Below, piece by piece: positions 12,360 to 24,249 of a stretch of DNA of 64,000 nucleotides. The DNA is taken from positions 496,001-560,000 of the forward strand of contig JAFEKR010000013.1 of assembly GCA_019022495.1 (NCBI GenBank), given 5' to 3'. The DNA comes from Epichloe hybrida. Taxonomy: Eukaryota; Ascomycota; Sordariomycetes; Hypocreales; Clavicipitaceae. Position numbers and translations under genes: made by a program. Position 1 is the first letter of the stretch. Each line of letters opens with the position of its first letter. The notes beneath the pieces were generated by a model. It was not told the DNA's origin. It saw only the letters and a list, made by a program, of their open reading frames with translations, and did not search any database.

Positions 12360-12619
12360 TGTTAATTCCTTCGGATCTTCATCGGTTTAATCGTAGCCAA
12401 AGACCAGACCAATTGTGGGTCCGGCGCGATGCACGCGATATAATTAGCTACATTAATTCGCCACCCCCTCTTTTGCCTTACATACGGATTTTACTTACTT
12501 TTCTAGTATCTAGACTTTCCCTCTTTTCTCTCTCTTTCCTAGCTAGCTAATTAACTATTATTAACTTTAATTATATAGGATTACCCTTATACCTACGTAG
12601 GACCTTAGTGTAACTAATA
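12360..12619 (+). repeat. 5' LTR of Copia-A2 (260 bp)
   Basis: It starts TGTTAATTCC and ends GTAACTAATA (ancestral ...AACA). The outer ~120 bases are nearly unmutated and GC-rich. The inner ~100 bases are RIP-converted relative to the same segment of the 3' LTR. A 63-codon ORF inside it (12359-12550) is a by-product of that low mutation load, not a gene. Confidence 0.95.
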
Positions 12620-12632
12620 CTAATTAGTAGTT
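12620..12632 (+). promoter_or_regulatory. Putative primer-binding site of Copia-A
   Basis: Directly after the LTR the sequence is CTAATTAGTAGTT. The same 13-mer follows the 5' LTR of A' and of F2 (minus strand), and F1 has CTAATCAGTAGTT. If TGG was converted to TAA by RIP, the ancestral site would read C-TGG-TCAGTAGTT, which begins like a complement of a tRNA 3' CCA end. The tRNA is not identified. Confidence 0.45.
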
Positions 12633-14087
12633 AACTTTATAACTATAGATAAGCTAGGTATCACAAGAAAAGATATTTCTATAAATACTACTGCCACTAC
12701 CCCTTATTATACTGTAATAGTTATTATAGTAGAGAGGTATAACTACATAAGTGTGCTAAAGGAAGAGACTAGAATCCTAGTTATAAGCTTGTTAGGCTTC
12801 TAAGGAATTAATCTATTAACCCTTAGGCTAAGGGATATAACTTTGTTATATCTATCCGGGATATTATTATTAATTGTTAATTTTATTATCTATCACGAGA
12901 AAACTAACTAACTAACTAAATCTATTACTACAAGGTATTTATTTTAAACCTAACGTTAAATAACCTTAGCTAAGCTAGCTAATACACCTATAAATTCCCT
13001 TTAATATATTACCTTCTAATAGACCTTTAATCTCTTCTTATAAGTATTTATTACTTATTTTTTACCCCCTTTACTCTTAGTGCTATTTGCCCTATGCTTA
13101 TTAGTAAGAGAGAGAGATTACCTTCTTCCCTTCTTTTTATAAAAAATAGGAAGTAGTAATTCCTATTATTCCCTTATTACTTTTCCTATTATTTTCTAGT
13201 TACTTTTAGAACTTATATTACTTTCTTTATCTCTATTAATTTATTCTTATTACTACTTTTGCTACTTTTACTACTTTTTCTTTTATTTTTCCTGTTTTTA
13301 TAATCTTCTAATTTTATTAGAGTAATAACGCTCCTAAAATGCAAAAGAAGAACCTTATAATAGTAATAGGTAAACATAGGAGCTTAATTAGTAGTAAAAT
13401 AATAAATTAGTAATATTCCTTTTATAGTTAAAAATAGTAAAGGAATCTAGACTTTTTATAAGAGTAAAGGCTACTAGTAATAGTAAGGCTCTAACTATTA
13501 CCCCTAAAAGACCTTAAGAGTATAACTTACCCTTATGCCTTTAATAGCTTACTTATAACTTCTCTAGTAATTAGAAAGAATTTATTAAGCTAGATCTAGA
13601 GACTACTACGTAGCTTAAGCTTAATAACTAGATTATAAGATTTATTAACCTTAGTAAGTATTAAGGTTAGAGAGATAATAACCTATAGGAATTATTTAAA
13701 GAAGACTTTAAAGGCTAGTCTAAAGACACCTTTAAAAGGGCTATAAAGGAAGTTATTAGAGAATTACGTAATTCTCTATGAGATTATAGTATTCTTATTA
13801 AGTAAGGCCTAGGATATTTAATCCTAGTATCCCTTAAAGAAGTGCTTTATTAAACTTTAATACCTCTTTAGTTATAGGAGAGATTATAAGAGAGACTATA
13901 ATCTTCTAAACCCCTAGAGCCTTAATATTAATAGCCCTAATAACCTACCCTAGAAATCCACCTTCCCTAACCCTAAAGACTACGTAAACCTTTATAAAAG
14001 CCCCTATAATAATCGCTATGAAATTAATAGCTTTATCCTAATAATCGTTATTAATAACAACTAGGGGACTATTATTCACAACAAAAT
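12633..14087 (+). other. Long leader of Copia-A2 (~1.45 kb)
   Basis: A stretch between the primer-binding site and the probable gag start with no frame I can tie to a domain. Its length is conserved to the base in A1, so it is a genuine part of the element and not an insertion. It may hold packaging signals or a gag N-terminal extension in a frame that RIP has hidden. Confidence 0.5.
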
Positions 14088-17000
14088 ATGCCTTTATAGC
14101 AATTTGCCTCTAAAGATTAGATTATAAAGAAAATCTTAGAGCTTATAAAAATATATAAGGATAGCAACTACTATAGTAGGAAGCTATATAACTTCTTAAT
14201 GCTAAAGATTATGCTCTTTAAAAATAAGTATAATAGAATTAATCTTCCTTAAACGCATTATTAGAAGGCTTTCCCTATTATATTAATAAGTAATACTAAA
14301 CAATACTTCCTTAATTACCTCTTTAAGAGTAACTATTCCTATAAAGAAATAATTACCTATATTTATTAATGCTTTAAGATAGAAAGTAACTAGTAATTCT
14401 ATTACTACTAATAAAGTAGTATAATATTAAAGAATATAATTAAGAAAAACCCTAATAAAAGCAAGCTTAATTACCTTAAGATTATATTATTAACCCTTAA
14501 GAAGATCTATAAAGGACTATACCTTACTAAAATAGTAAATACTAAGCTTTATAAGCAAGCCTTAAATGCTATAGCTAGTGTGCCTAAATATTAGATAGTA
14601 AAATATATACACTCCCTAGGCTTTAAAAGTCTTACTAGAGACCTTCGCAAGGCAATTACTATTATAAAATCAAATAAGAGGCCCTCCTAATACCTTTAGT
14701 ACTAATAAGAAGACCCTCTAGAGGCTATATTTACTAATTATTAGTATAGATAGTAATTATCCCCCTATAGCGGAGGAAGTTATTATAGGTAAAGCCCTAG
14801 GCTAAGCACTAAGCGCTACTTTATATATAGTAAGAGTAGCTACTAGTCCTCTAATTACTTTACTAAAGAATATAAAAAGGAAAAGGACTACTAGTAGGCT
14901 AGTAAAACATATTATATACCCCCTTTAAAGAAAAGATTCTAGGTATTCCTTACCTCCTATAAAGGGTAAGATAATAATAAGCCTAATAAAGGCTTAGGTT
15001 AGAATTAGGAATTATATCTTTTAGCCTATATAGAAGCTAAAGATAATAATAATAATATAGAGAAGCTACTATTAATAGTATACCTAAGTATTATATAATT
15101 CTTTTACTCTGGATTATAGACTAACTATAACGCTACTAATATTAATATCCTTATGACCCTAAATAATTAAGCCTTCTAATATGTATTCCTTAGGTAGAAG
15201 CTCTATAAGCTATAAGAGTGTAATAAAGGCTTAATTTACTATATCTCTAAAGAACACTATTCTAAAGAGGTCTTTAGAGGGATTATACCTAATACTAGTG
15301 CTATAGGAAAGTTAACTATAGGAGAGGTATAAGTAAAGGCTTTATTAAGATTAATACCTTTATTAAAGGTAACCCCTTATAAACCCTAAATTATTATATT
15401 TAGCGCTAGATTAGTAGTTATAAGAGGAATCCTTTATATACCTATAGAACTTAGAGAGCTTAAATTCTATATCCTTAATATAGCTACCCCCTTTCTCTTC
15501 TTAATTACTAATATAGATAAAATATAAGTTAAGATTAATAACCTTACTAATATACTTATCTAAGGTAATAAGACTATACCTATTATATAATAATAGGGCT
15601 ATCCTTAGTAATTACTAGAAGTAAGAGAAATAGTTACCTTTTACCTTTTAGAAGGAGATATCTATTAATTATATTATTAACTTAGTTACCCTTCTGTTTA
15701 ATAACTTATAAAGATCCTTTACTAAGCTAGTTATAAAGTTAAACACTAGGTAATTAAGGAATTAACTAAAGTCTACTATTATTACTAGATATATAGAAAG
15801 GCCCCTAGTTAATTTAAGTTTATAATTAAAGATAACTATGAATTTAACTATAAGATTATTATTAATATTATGTAGATTAATAGCTAACTAGTACTTTATA
15901 TTATTAATTTAGTAATATTGTTCTAGGTAGCCTAATTTCTTAATCTAAGGAAGTAAAAGGCTTAAGATATCTAGGACATTATTTACGAATATTAGATTAA
16001 CACTTATCTTAGACCTCTAGAATAGATTATATATAACGCTAGTAATAACTTTACTTCCGCTAAGTTTAAGTACTATGCTTAACTAATATTAATTAAGACT
16101 AATAAGATACTAATTAAAGCTTATAATAGTATTAGAAAGGTTAAGAGATATTATAGACCTTTACGCTAAGCTTATAATATTATTATAGACTTAATTAGGA
16201 CGGAACTTACGCTAGAGCAATACCTTTAAATAGCTATTAAAGTAATTAATAACTTTATAAGCCTAAATAGTATTATCCTAACCCTACTAGTCTTTAGAGG
16301 CTACCTATAAATAATAGATAAGTTACTATTAAGCATCTCTATTATTTAATATACTAAAGTAATTTATAAAGCTACTAATAAAGTCCGTTACTATCTAGCT
16401 TTATAGTAAGTTTATAATACCCTTAAAGCCTAGAATAGCCTTAATATAGCACTTATATATTAGCTACCCCTATAGGCTAATATATATATATAAAGAGAGA
16501 AGGGTAGCTAGCATAGCCCTTATAAGCTACTTACTACTAATAAAGAGACTTATATAGTTAATATACCCTATAGCCTAGTAAAGTTTTGCTTTATAGTAGT
16601 AAAGCCTTACTATAAAGACCTATATATTATAAAGGGACTAGAGTAGTAGGAGATAAAGCCTAATAATATAAAGGAAAAAGTAATTATATAACTAACTACT
16701 ACTACTAAAAGAGATCCCCTAATAGAAGAAGGTAAAGAGTTATAGGTACTAGCTAAGAGAAAATAAGGGAGACTAAGAAAGGCCCTTATAGTCTAATTTA
16801 TAAGCGTGGAAAAGTCTAAAGAAGAGGCTTATAAAGCCTAGAAGGCCTTAAAGGGAAGCTATTAAGTTAAAGATTCACTGCCTTGCCTTAAAGGAATAAA
16901 AGTAAGGAAAAGAAAACCTTATAGCCCTAAGAAGAATATTAGCCTAATTTAGCTTTATATACTTATAAACAAAGATTAGGAGGAGGCCTTTATTTAAGAA

Positions 17001-18700
17001 GCTATAGCTAGAGGGATACTAAATATAGTATTCCTTATAGTAAAGGAAAAGGCTAATTAGAACCTCACTCTTTAACTCTACTAAGAAGGGAAGATTATAA
17101 CCCTAGGAAAACCCTTTAAGCAATCTAATTAAGCTAAGATTAACGCTTTATAAGCTTATAATATGTTTAAATTCATTAAGTATAACCTAGCAAAGCATAG
17201 AGGTCATAGAATCTTTAATTCTTATATAGTTAGAGAGATTAAAGGTAAAGGGATAGACTTGCTATATAAGAAATCCTGCCTTATTATATAAGGCTATAAT
17301 AATAAAGGAAAGGAATTTATCCTAATACAATTGCTAATGATTTAATAAGCAAGCTAATAACTTATTATAGCTATTGCTCTATTATTAAGAAAAAAAGGTA
17401 TTTACATTTAGATTTGTAATATCACATAAGCTTACACTTAATTGCACATAGTGCTAGCAAGGCTAATTATTATGAGATTACTAAAGTAAATTATATATCT
17501 CTTTCTAATAGGGACTATAATTAAATTAATTAGACTGCTTTACGGGATTATAGAGGCTAGAACCTACTAGTGGGTAATGTACTTCTATTACTATAGGGAT
17601 AACCTTAATATAATAACCTTAACCTATAATCCCTGCTTATTAATTACAGCCCTAAATAATAAGAATCTCTTTAGTATTATTAGAATATAAACTAATAATA
17701 CATTAGGACTAAGTAATAATAACTTCTTCTAAAAAGAAGAGAAAGAGCTCTAGAAGGCTAATTTTATAGCTAAAGAAAAGTAATAATTAACTACTAAGAA
17801 TCCCCTTATCTTTAATAGTTATATCTTAACCTAGAACACTAATAACTTACTAATATTAACCTAGAAAGGCTAGAGTTAGAAAATTAAGGAAGTTAATCCT
17901 TAATCCCTAATAGTAAAGTAAGACTATATAGAATAATAAGCCTAAGGAAGCTATATTATAACTATATGTTAACTAGAAGCTTCCTATAACCTATTAATTA
18001 TAGCTTAACACTAAGAACCCTCTAGGGAAGATATTGTATGCCTTAATAAACGCCTTAAGTAGTAGATTAAGAATTAATAATGTGAACTATAATATATTCC
18101 TTTAGTTCTTAAAGAGGCGAAGCTCTTTATATTTGTAAATAGATTGCTTGCTAACAACAAGGATCTAAGCTCATAGATTAGATACGTGATTGTGATTAGC
18201 AATAAGATAATATAAGATAACAATACCTTTATTATAAAAGGTAATATTATTACATATAGCTTAATAAAGAGTAAGAGAGTTACTTATAGCACGCTTACCT
18301 CTAAGTTATATAGCATAGTTTAAGGCGCAGATATTGCCTACGCAATTTCCATAACTTTACATTAGATCACGGATTAATTAAAGATACCTTAAATTCCTAT
18401 GATTCTCTATACTAATTCTTTTTTGTTATATAAATATCTTATAAAGCTAGGAATTATAAAGAAGAAGAGACTAATAATTAATATTATAGCCCTTCGTTAA
18501 TTATATAAAAGGCATAAGATCTATGAAGTTAGATGGATTAATAGTAATAACAATCTAGCGGATGTAATAATAAAAGCATTACTAAATTCATTACTTTCCT
18601 CTTTAATTAATTTAAACGAATTAATAATTTATATTAAAGGATAGGTAAAGAGACTTATGATATTAAGGGATAGGAGCTTAGGTAAGGACTAATAGATTAA
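14088..18700 (+). pseudogene. Copia-A2 gag-pol polyprotein, RIP-inactivated
   Basis: One frame (codons starting at positions divisible by 3) carries all domains without a frameshift. Gag lies at about 14088-14800. A zinc-knuckle region at 14817-14860 has its Cys codons read as Tyr. Protease lies near 15100. A pre-integrase HHCC region is followed by the integrase core (15770-16450), with motifs of the fungal Copia type (positions 15987-16020 and 16115-16180). Reverse transcriptase is at about 17000-17900, and its catalytic DD reads NN (17694-17699). RNase H is at about 18080-18420, followed by a short tail. Stops are TAA/TAG at former Gln or Trp codons. The start ATG at 14088 is the best in-frame candidate but is unproven. 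Confidence 0.88.
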
Positions 18701-18816
18701 TTTAATTAACTAATGCTATAATAGCCAATCAGAGCAGCGGATTCCTATTAAGAGATCCACTAGTATATACTTTCCTTTAATTTGATTTTTATTACGTTTT
18801 TAAGCTCTTTAGCTAT

Positions 18817-18832
18817 AAAGGAAAAAGAGAGA
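18817..18832 (+). promoter_or_regulatory. Polypurine tract of Copia-A2
   Basis: AAAGGAAAAAGAGAGA lies seven bases before the 3' LTR and is conserved in A1 and A3. It would prime plus-strand DNA synthesis. Confidence 0.75.
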
Positions 18833-18839
18833 CTACTAG

Positions 18840-19099
18840 TGTTAATTCCTTTAGATCTTCATTAGTTTAATTATAGCTAAAGACTAGACTAATTATAGGT
18901 CTAGCGCAATGCACGCGATATGATTAGCTGCATTAATTCGCCACCCCCTCTTTTACCCTATATACGGATTTCGCTCACTTTTCTAGCATCTAGACTTTCC
19001 CTCTCTTCTCTCTCTTTCCTAGCTAGCTAATCAACTATCATTGACTTCAATCATATGGGATTACCCTTATACCTGCGCAGGACCTTGGTGTAACTAACA
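18840..19099 (+). repeat. 3' LTR of Copia-A2 (260 bp)
   Basis: The same length as the 5' LTR. Here the outer (right) half is spared and the inner (left) ~100 bases are RIP-converted, the mirror image of the 5' LTR. It ends GTGTAACTAACA and is followed by the AATAT duplication. Confidence 0.95.
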
Positions 19100-19104
19100 A
19101 ATAT

Positions 19105-19305
19105 AATTATAAGTTAAACCTAATATAAAAGGAAAGTATAAATATTACTAGTAGTAATATAAAGGAAATTTATTACTTAACCTAGTAATTTAAAAGTATT
19201 ATTAAATCTCTTCTTAGTAATAAGGTAATAAAGCTTAAAGAAGCATAGTAAATTACTTATATATCTTATTATATATTACGCTTAATTTACCTATAACTTA
19301 TTAGT
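19105..19305. other. Right-hand continuation of the segment that Copia-A2 interrupted
   Basis: RIP-type sequence, open in one plus-strand frame (about 19160-19305) if TAA/TAG are read as Gln, with Leu/Lys/Ile-rich content. It should join to 10734-12354 once Copia-A2 is removed. The family is unknown. Confidence 0.35.
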
Positions 19306-19480
19306 TTAAATTTGTGGCTTAAAGCTTATTCCTTTTATGTTTTACCTAACACTATAGTGATTATTGAATTTGGTTAATATATGTAGCACTAGCTAGGTAT
19401 TACTAGTAATATTTTTTAGTTCCTTGAAAATTAGATGCATTGGCCACAGCCAATGAACCCAAAAAAAATTAAAAATCAAA
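19306..19480 (+). mobile_element. 3' end fragment of the SINE-like retroposon (copy c, 5'-truncated)
   Basis: It matches the terminal ~175 bases of copies a and b, in the opposite orientation. It includes the terminal hairpin ATTGGCCACAGCCAAT and the A-rich end finishing AATTAAAAATCA. Loss of the 5' part with retention of the same 3' end is what incomplete target-primed reverse transcription produces. Alternatively this stretch is the parental sequence from which the family took its 3' end, because a plus-strand frame continues across both edges. Confidence 0.6.
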
Positions 19481-19664
19481 TATAGGCGAGGGTTACGTAT
19501 TAACTAGGATAAGATATTAGTAAAGATAAATATATTAGAAGTACCTCCGTAGACTAGTTATTACTATAGCGTACTATATACCTTTTAGGTACAAAAGTCA
19601 GCTACTATCTGCACCTCTGATTAATCAAATTGAACACTTTTTATCATCTATCTACACCCCTACC
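19481..19664. other. Unassigned sequence, moderately RIP-mutated
   Basis: Less AT-biased than its surroundings and open in the same plus-strand frame as 19160-19480 with Gln-type stops. No family recognised. Confidence 0.3.
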
Positions 19665-19792
19665 TGACACTATTGATAGCTACCTTCGCAACCATTGACA
19701 GCTGCAGTGCAGCTGTCAGACTTGCAAAGCAAGCTAGTAATAAGAAGGTTCTTTAACTAGAAAAAGGCTAAAAATAGGTCTTATTTTTAACA
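19665..19792 (-). repeat. Copia-B LTR fragment (first ~128 bp)
   Basis: It is the reverse complement of the start of the 824 bp Copia-B LTR (56579 onwards), ending at TGTTAAAAATAAG (19792). It shares the palindromic AGCTGCAGTGCAGCT block and the TTGCAAAGCAAGC block. The rest of the LTR is missing on the left, so this is a truncated or solo LTR. Confidence 0.85.
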
Positions 19793-20345
19793 ACTAACTA
19801 TACTTATAAGGCGCTTTTAGGTTTTAGTATATATAACTAGTTAAGGGTAACTAGTGTATACCTAGGGAGGTGTTATATACTATAAGATATATGCTTAAAA
19901 ACGCAATCATAATAATAAGAGCTAGGGTTTAGGGATAGGAATATTATAATAAGGGATAACAATATTAGTTATCTAGGCAAGAGGATTATTTAATTTATAA
20001 AGGGACCACATATAGCTAGATTCTTTAAGAGTTATTACACACTACTAAATTCTTATATTTTGCTTTACCTATAGCTTTAGCTAATATTAACTCTTGCTTT
20101 AGCTAATATTAGATTTAATATTATAAAAGATATATTAAGAAAAATCCCCTTCTCTCTGATTAAAACACTACTTCTAATCTAATAGACTATTTAATCTAGG
20201 ATATCTCTATATAACGAGATAGTCCTAGCCGTTATTGTAATTAATATTATTAAGTTAATTAACCCCTTTGTTATATGTAGGCTCTAGAGCTACTCGCGAT
20301 CGTGGGCTAACATCGTGTCTTTTGGGGTGTTGTTTTCCGCTTGAC
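19793..20345. other. Unassigned spacer up to the Copia-A3 breakpoint
   Basis: AT-rich with a less mutated GC-richer end (20280-20345, containing CTCGCGATCGTGGG). No coding trace recognised. Copia-A3 begins abruptly at 20346 without an LTR, so the junction is a deletion or rearrangement point. Confidence 0.35.
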
Positions 20346-22407
20346 AAACTACATAAGTATGCTGAAGGAAAAGACTAGAATCCTAGTTATAAGCTTGTTA
20401 GGCTTCTAAGGAATTAATTTATTAACCCTTAGGCTAAGGGATATAACTTCGTTATATCTATCTAGGATATTATTATTAATTGTTAATTTTATTATTTATT
20501 ATAAGAAAACTAACTAACTAACTAAATCTATTACTATAAGGCATTTATTTTAAAGCTAATATTAAATAACCTTAGCTAAGCTAGCTAATATACTTATAAC
20601 TTCCCTTTAATGTATTACTTTCTAATAAACCTTTAATCTCTTCTTATAAGTATTTATTACTTATTTCTTACTCTTTTTACTCTAAGTGCTATTTACCTTA
20701 TACTTATTAGTAAGAGAGAGAGACTATCTCCTTCCCTCTTTTTTATAAAAAATAAGAAGTAGTAATTCCTATTATTCCCTTATTACTTTTCTTATTATTT
20801 TCTAGTTACTTTTAGTACTTCTATTACTTTATTTATCCTTATTAATTTATTTTTATTACTACTTTTACTACTTTTTCTTTTATTTTTCTTATTTTTATAA
20901 TCTTCTAATTTTATTAAAGTAATAATACTCTTAAGTGTAAAAGAAAACCTTTATAATAGTAATAGGTAAATATATAAGCTTAATTAGTAGTAAAGAATAA
21001 TAACTTAATAAAATTCCTTTTATCATTAAAGATAGTAAAGAAATCTAGATCTTTTATAAGAGAAAGAGCTACTAGTAATAGTAAGGCTTTAATTATTAAC
21101 CTTAAAAGACCCTAAGAGTATAAGTTACTCTTATATCTTTAATAGCTTACTTATAACTTCTCCTATAATTAAAAAGAATTTATTAAGCTAAATCTAGAGA
21201 CTATTACGTAGCTTAAGCTTAATAACTAAATTATAAGATTTATTAACCTTAGTAAGTATTAAGGTTAAAGAGATAATAACTTATAGAAATTATTCTAAGA
21301 AAACTTTAAAGGCTAGTCTAAAGATACCTTTAAAAAGGTAACTAAGGAAGTTATTAAAGAATTATATAATTCTTTAAAAGATTATAGCATTCTTATTAAG
21401 CAAGGCCTAGGATATTTAATCCTAGTATCCCTTAAAGAAGTGCTTTATTAAACTTTAATACCTCTTTAGTTATAGGAAAGATTATAAGAAAGACTATAAT
21501 TTTCTAAACCCCTAGAGCCTTAATATTAATAACCCTAATAACCTAACCTAGAAATTTACGTTCCCTAACCCTAAAGACTACTTAAACCTCCCTAAGAGCT
21601 TATATAATAATCTCTATTATATTAATAGCTTTATCCTAATAATAATTATTAATAATAACTAGTAAATTATTATTTATAATAAATTATGCCTTTATAGTAA
21701 TTCCCCTCTAAAGATTTGATTATAAAGAAAATCTTAAAGCTTATAAAGATATATAAGGATAGTAACTACTATAGTAAGAAGCTATATAACTTCTTAATAC
21801 TAAAGATTATACTTTTTAAAAATAAGTGTAATAGAATTAACCTTTCTTAAACACACTATTAAAAGGCTTTCCTTATTATATTAATACGTAATACTAAATA
21901 GTACTACCTTAATTCCCTCTTTAGGAATAACTATTTTTATAAAGAGATAATTACTTATATTTATTAATATTTTAAGATAAAAAGTAATTAGTAATTCTAT
22001 TACTATAAATAAAGTAATATAATATTAAAGAGTATAATTAAGAAAAACCCTAATAAAAGTAAGCTAATTACCTGAAAATTATATTATTAACCCTTAAGAA
22101 AATCTATAAAGAGCTATATATTACTAAAATAATAAATACTAAACTTTATAAGTAAGTATTAAATACTGTAGCTAGTATACCTAAATATTAGATAGTAAAA
22201 TATATATACTCCCTAGGCTTTAAAAGTCTTACTAAAGACCTTTATAAGGTAATTACTATTATAAAATTAAATAAGAAGTTTTTCTAATACCTTTAGTACT
22301 AATAAGAAAACCCTCTAGAGGCTATATTTACTAATTATTAGTATAAATAATAATCCTATAGTAAGGGAAGCTATTATAGCTAAAGCCTTAGGCTAAGCAC
22401 TAAGTAT

Positions 22408-22642
22408 TATTAGGAACTAGCCTTATGGCTACTACGTATAAGCGTTTAGAATGAGAATATTATTCTTATAGAAGGAAAGGAGAACTCTACTAGTGTTACA
22501 TAGCATCCGGATATATATCCCCTTATATGCGGTCCGTGTGTGGTCTACGTAAAGCCCTAACCCCTTTGCCTAAAGTGTGTATACTTTCTAGAGCCTTTCT
22601 AGAGCTAGACTTAACCTAAGATTATAGCTTAAGTCTATAATA
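22408..22642 (-). repeat. 3' LTR of Gypsy-C (235 bp)
   Basis: On the plus strand it starts TATTAGGAACTAGCC (ancestral TG converted to TA) and ends TCTATAATA. The outer left half retains CpG/CpA-rich sequence, while the inner right half is converted. Confidence 0.92.
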
Positions 22643-22689
22643 TATCCCTATACTTATCCCCCCTTCCTCCTCCTATAAAAAAGTAAGCG

Positions 22690-24050
22690 TATATTAATAC
22701 TAGACCCCTATTACGTAGCTACTATAGAAAAACCTAGTAAGGTAACGTAGGTAACCTAGCGAAGCTAGTAGGTTACTAGGTAAGGTTATATCTCTGCCAC
22801 GTAAAGTAGAAAAATTTTTAGTGTAGTAAGCGCCTTACTTTACTCTAGTCCTACCTCTAAAAACACTAGCTACCTCTTTTAGAACCCCCTATTACTAGCT
22901 ATCTCCTTACCTTCTTTGCCTTATTAACTTTACCCTAATCTTATATCCTATCTATTACTTACTAAACTTAAGCTTTACTTTAAGTAGCCCCCTTATTAGC
23001 AATTATCCAGCCCCTTATTATATAATATACTACCCTTATTTACTCCTAGCCTTTATTTATAAATATAAATAACTCACGCTTTAATTAGAGCTTAACTAAT
23101 TTATCCTAAAATTTAAATAACTTATCTCCCCTCCCTTAACTTTATATTCTTTTACCTCCTTATTATTATAATTTCTTCTTTTTATACCCTTTCTAACCTT
23201 ATTTATTAATTATCTTACTACCTCTAAGCTTCTTTCTTATATCTAGTTTACTCTTTATTATAAGTAGTATTATCTTTCTCTTTAACTAACTTACTACTAG
23301 CATACCCCCTCCCTCTCCTTTACCCCCTCCTACCCTATTTAAGTATACTTACCTTAGTAAGTATATTTTAGAAGAAGACTTTAATAATAAGAACCTCTCT
23401 AATAGTAAGGAGTATAATTTTCTATATAATCCTTATATAAATAATCTCTAAAATAAGGGTACCCTTAACTACACTCTAGGGCTAAATTAGGCCTATTACT
23501 ATTATTAAGCTAGCTATTATATATACCTCTAGGAGAAGCACCTATATAGCATAGACCTAAAACTTTACTATACCTTTAAATATCTTAAGAATCTTATATA
23601 TATAGGAAAAGCTATTAAAACTCTACCTATGCTATAGACTAGTAATAATAAGGGGTAGCGTGCTACCCTTATAAAAACTTTTATTTACTACTATAAATAT
23701 TTTAATAGTATACTTACTACTACTTATATTAATCTAGCTAAGGCCTAGCCCCTAGCCTCCTCCCCTATAAGTATAGCCTATACCTAAGGTACCTCTAAGG
23801 CATAGTAACTTATACTTACCTAGATAACACTTACCTACTAAGGATATAATAACCTAGCTACTAAATTCTTTTATAGTATAAGAACTATAAATAATAACTT
23901 AGCCTAGTCTATCTCTGCCTAGGAGGTAAGTAATACCTAAGTCTAATAAATAGCTAAAACCATTGCGAAGCTAGCTTACACTATTACTAAGGCCTGCTAC
24001 TAATGTAATAATAATAATAACACCCCCCCCCTTCCTAAATTATTTTGTAT
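22690..24050. other. Gypsy-C segment between integrase and 3' LTR, possible extra ORF
   Basis: About 1.4 kb that matches no Gypsy domain I recognise. On the plus strand (antisense to pol) about 23340-24040 is continuous in one frame if TAA/TAG are read as Gln, with no TGA. It encodes an Asn/Gln/Thr/Tyr-rich protein. A minus-strand frame is also fairly open, so the coding strand is undecided. It could be an accessory ORF, captured sequence or a long 3' UTR. Confidence 0.35.
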
Positions 24051-24249
24051 TATAGTAGAATTTTAATACTAGGTTATACGCGTATTAGATAGAAATTAGG
24101 TATCTTTTAGCTATCTTTAGTTAAATTAAAATACACTCTTTTAGGGCTATTATTTATCTATATATCCCCCTATTATAATTCAAAATAGTTAAGTGCTTCT
24201 ATATATGCTATGCTTTCTAATAGCTCCTAAGTTAGCTATATATAACCTC

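Larger units (their letters stand above)
12360..19099 (+). mobile_element. Complete Ty1/Copia retrotransposon Copia-A2 (6740 bp)
   Basis: It has two 260 bp LTRs, a 6220 bp internal region and a perfect 5 bp target duplication AATAT (12355-12359 and 19100-19104). The domain order gag, protease, integrase, reverse transcriptase, RNase H is that of Ty1/Copia (Pseudoviridae). This is the cleanest reference copy for the A family in the window. It is inactive because of RIP stops throughout gag-pol and because the RT active-site aspartates are lost. Confidence 0.95.

Noticed and set aside
12359..12550. 63-codon plus-strand ORF
   Set aside because: It lies wholly inside the 5' LTR of Copia-A2, in its RIP-spared outer half, and has no protein features.
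19872..20344. Possible 473 bp solo LTR (TGTTATATA...CTTGACA)
   Set aside because: No flanking 5 bp duplication and no second copy in the window; the TG...CA ends are likely chance.
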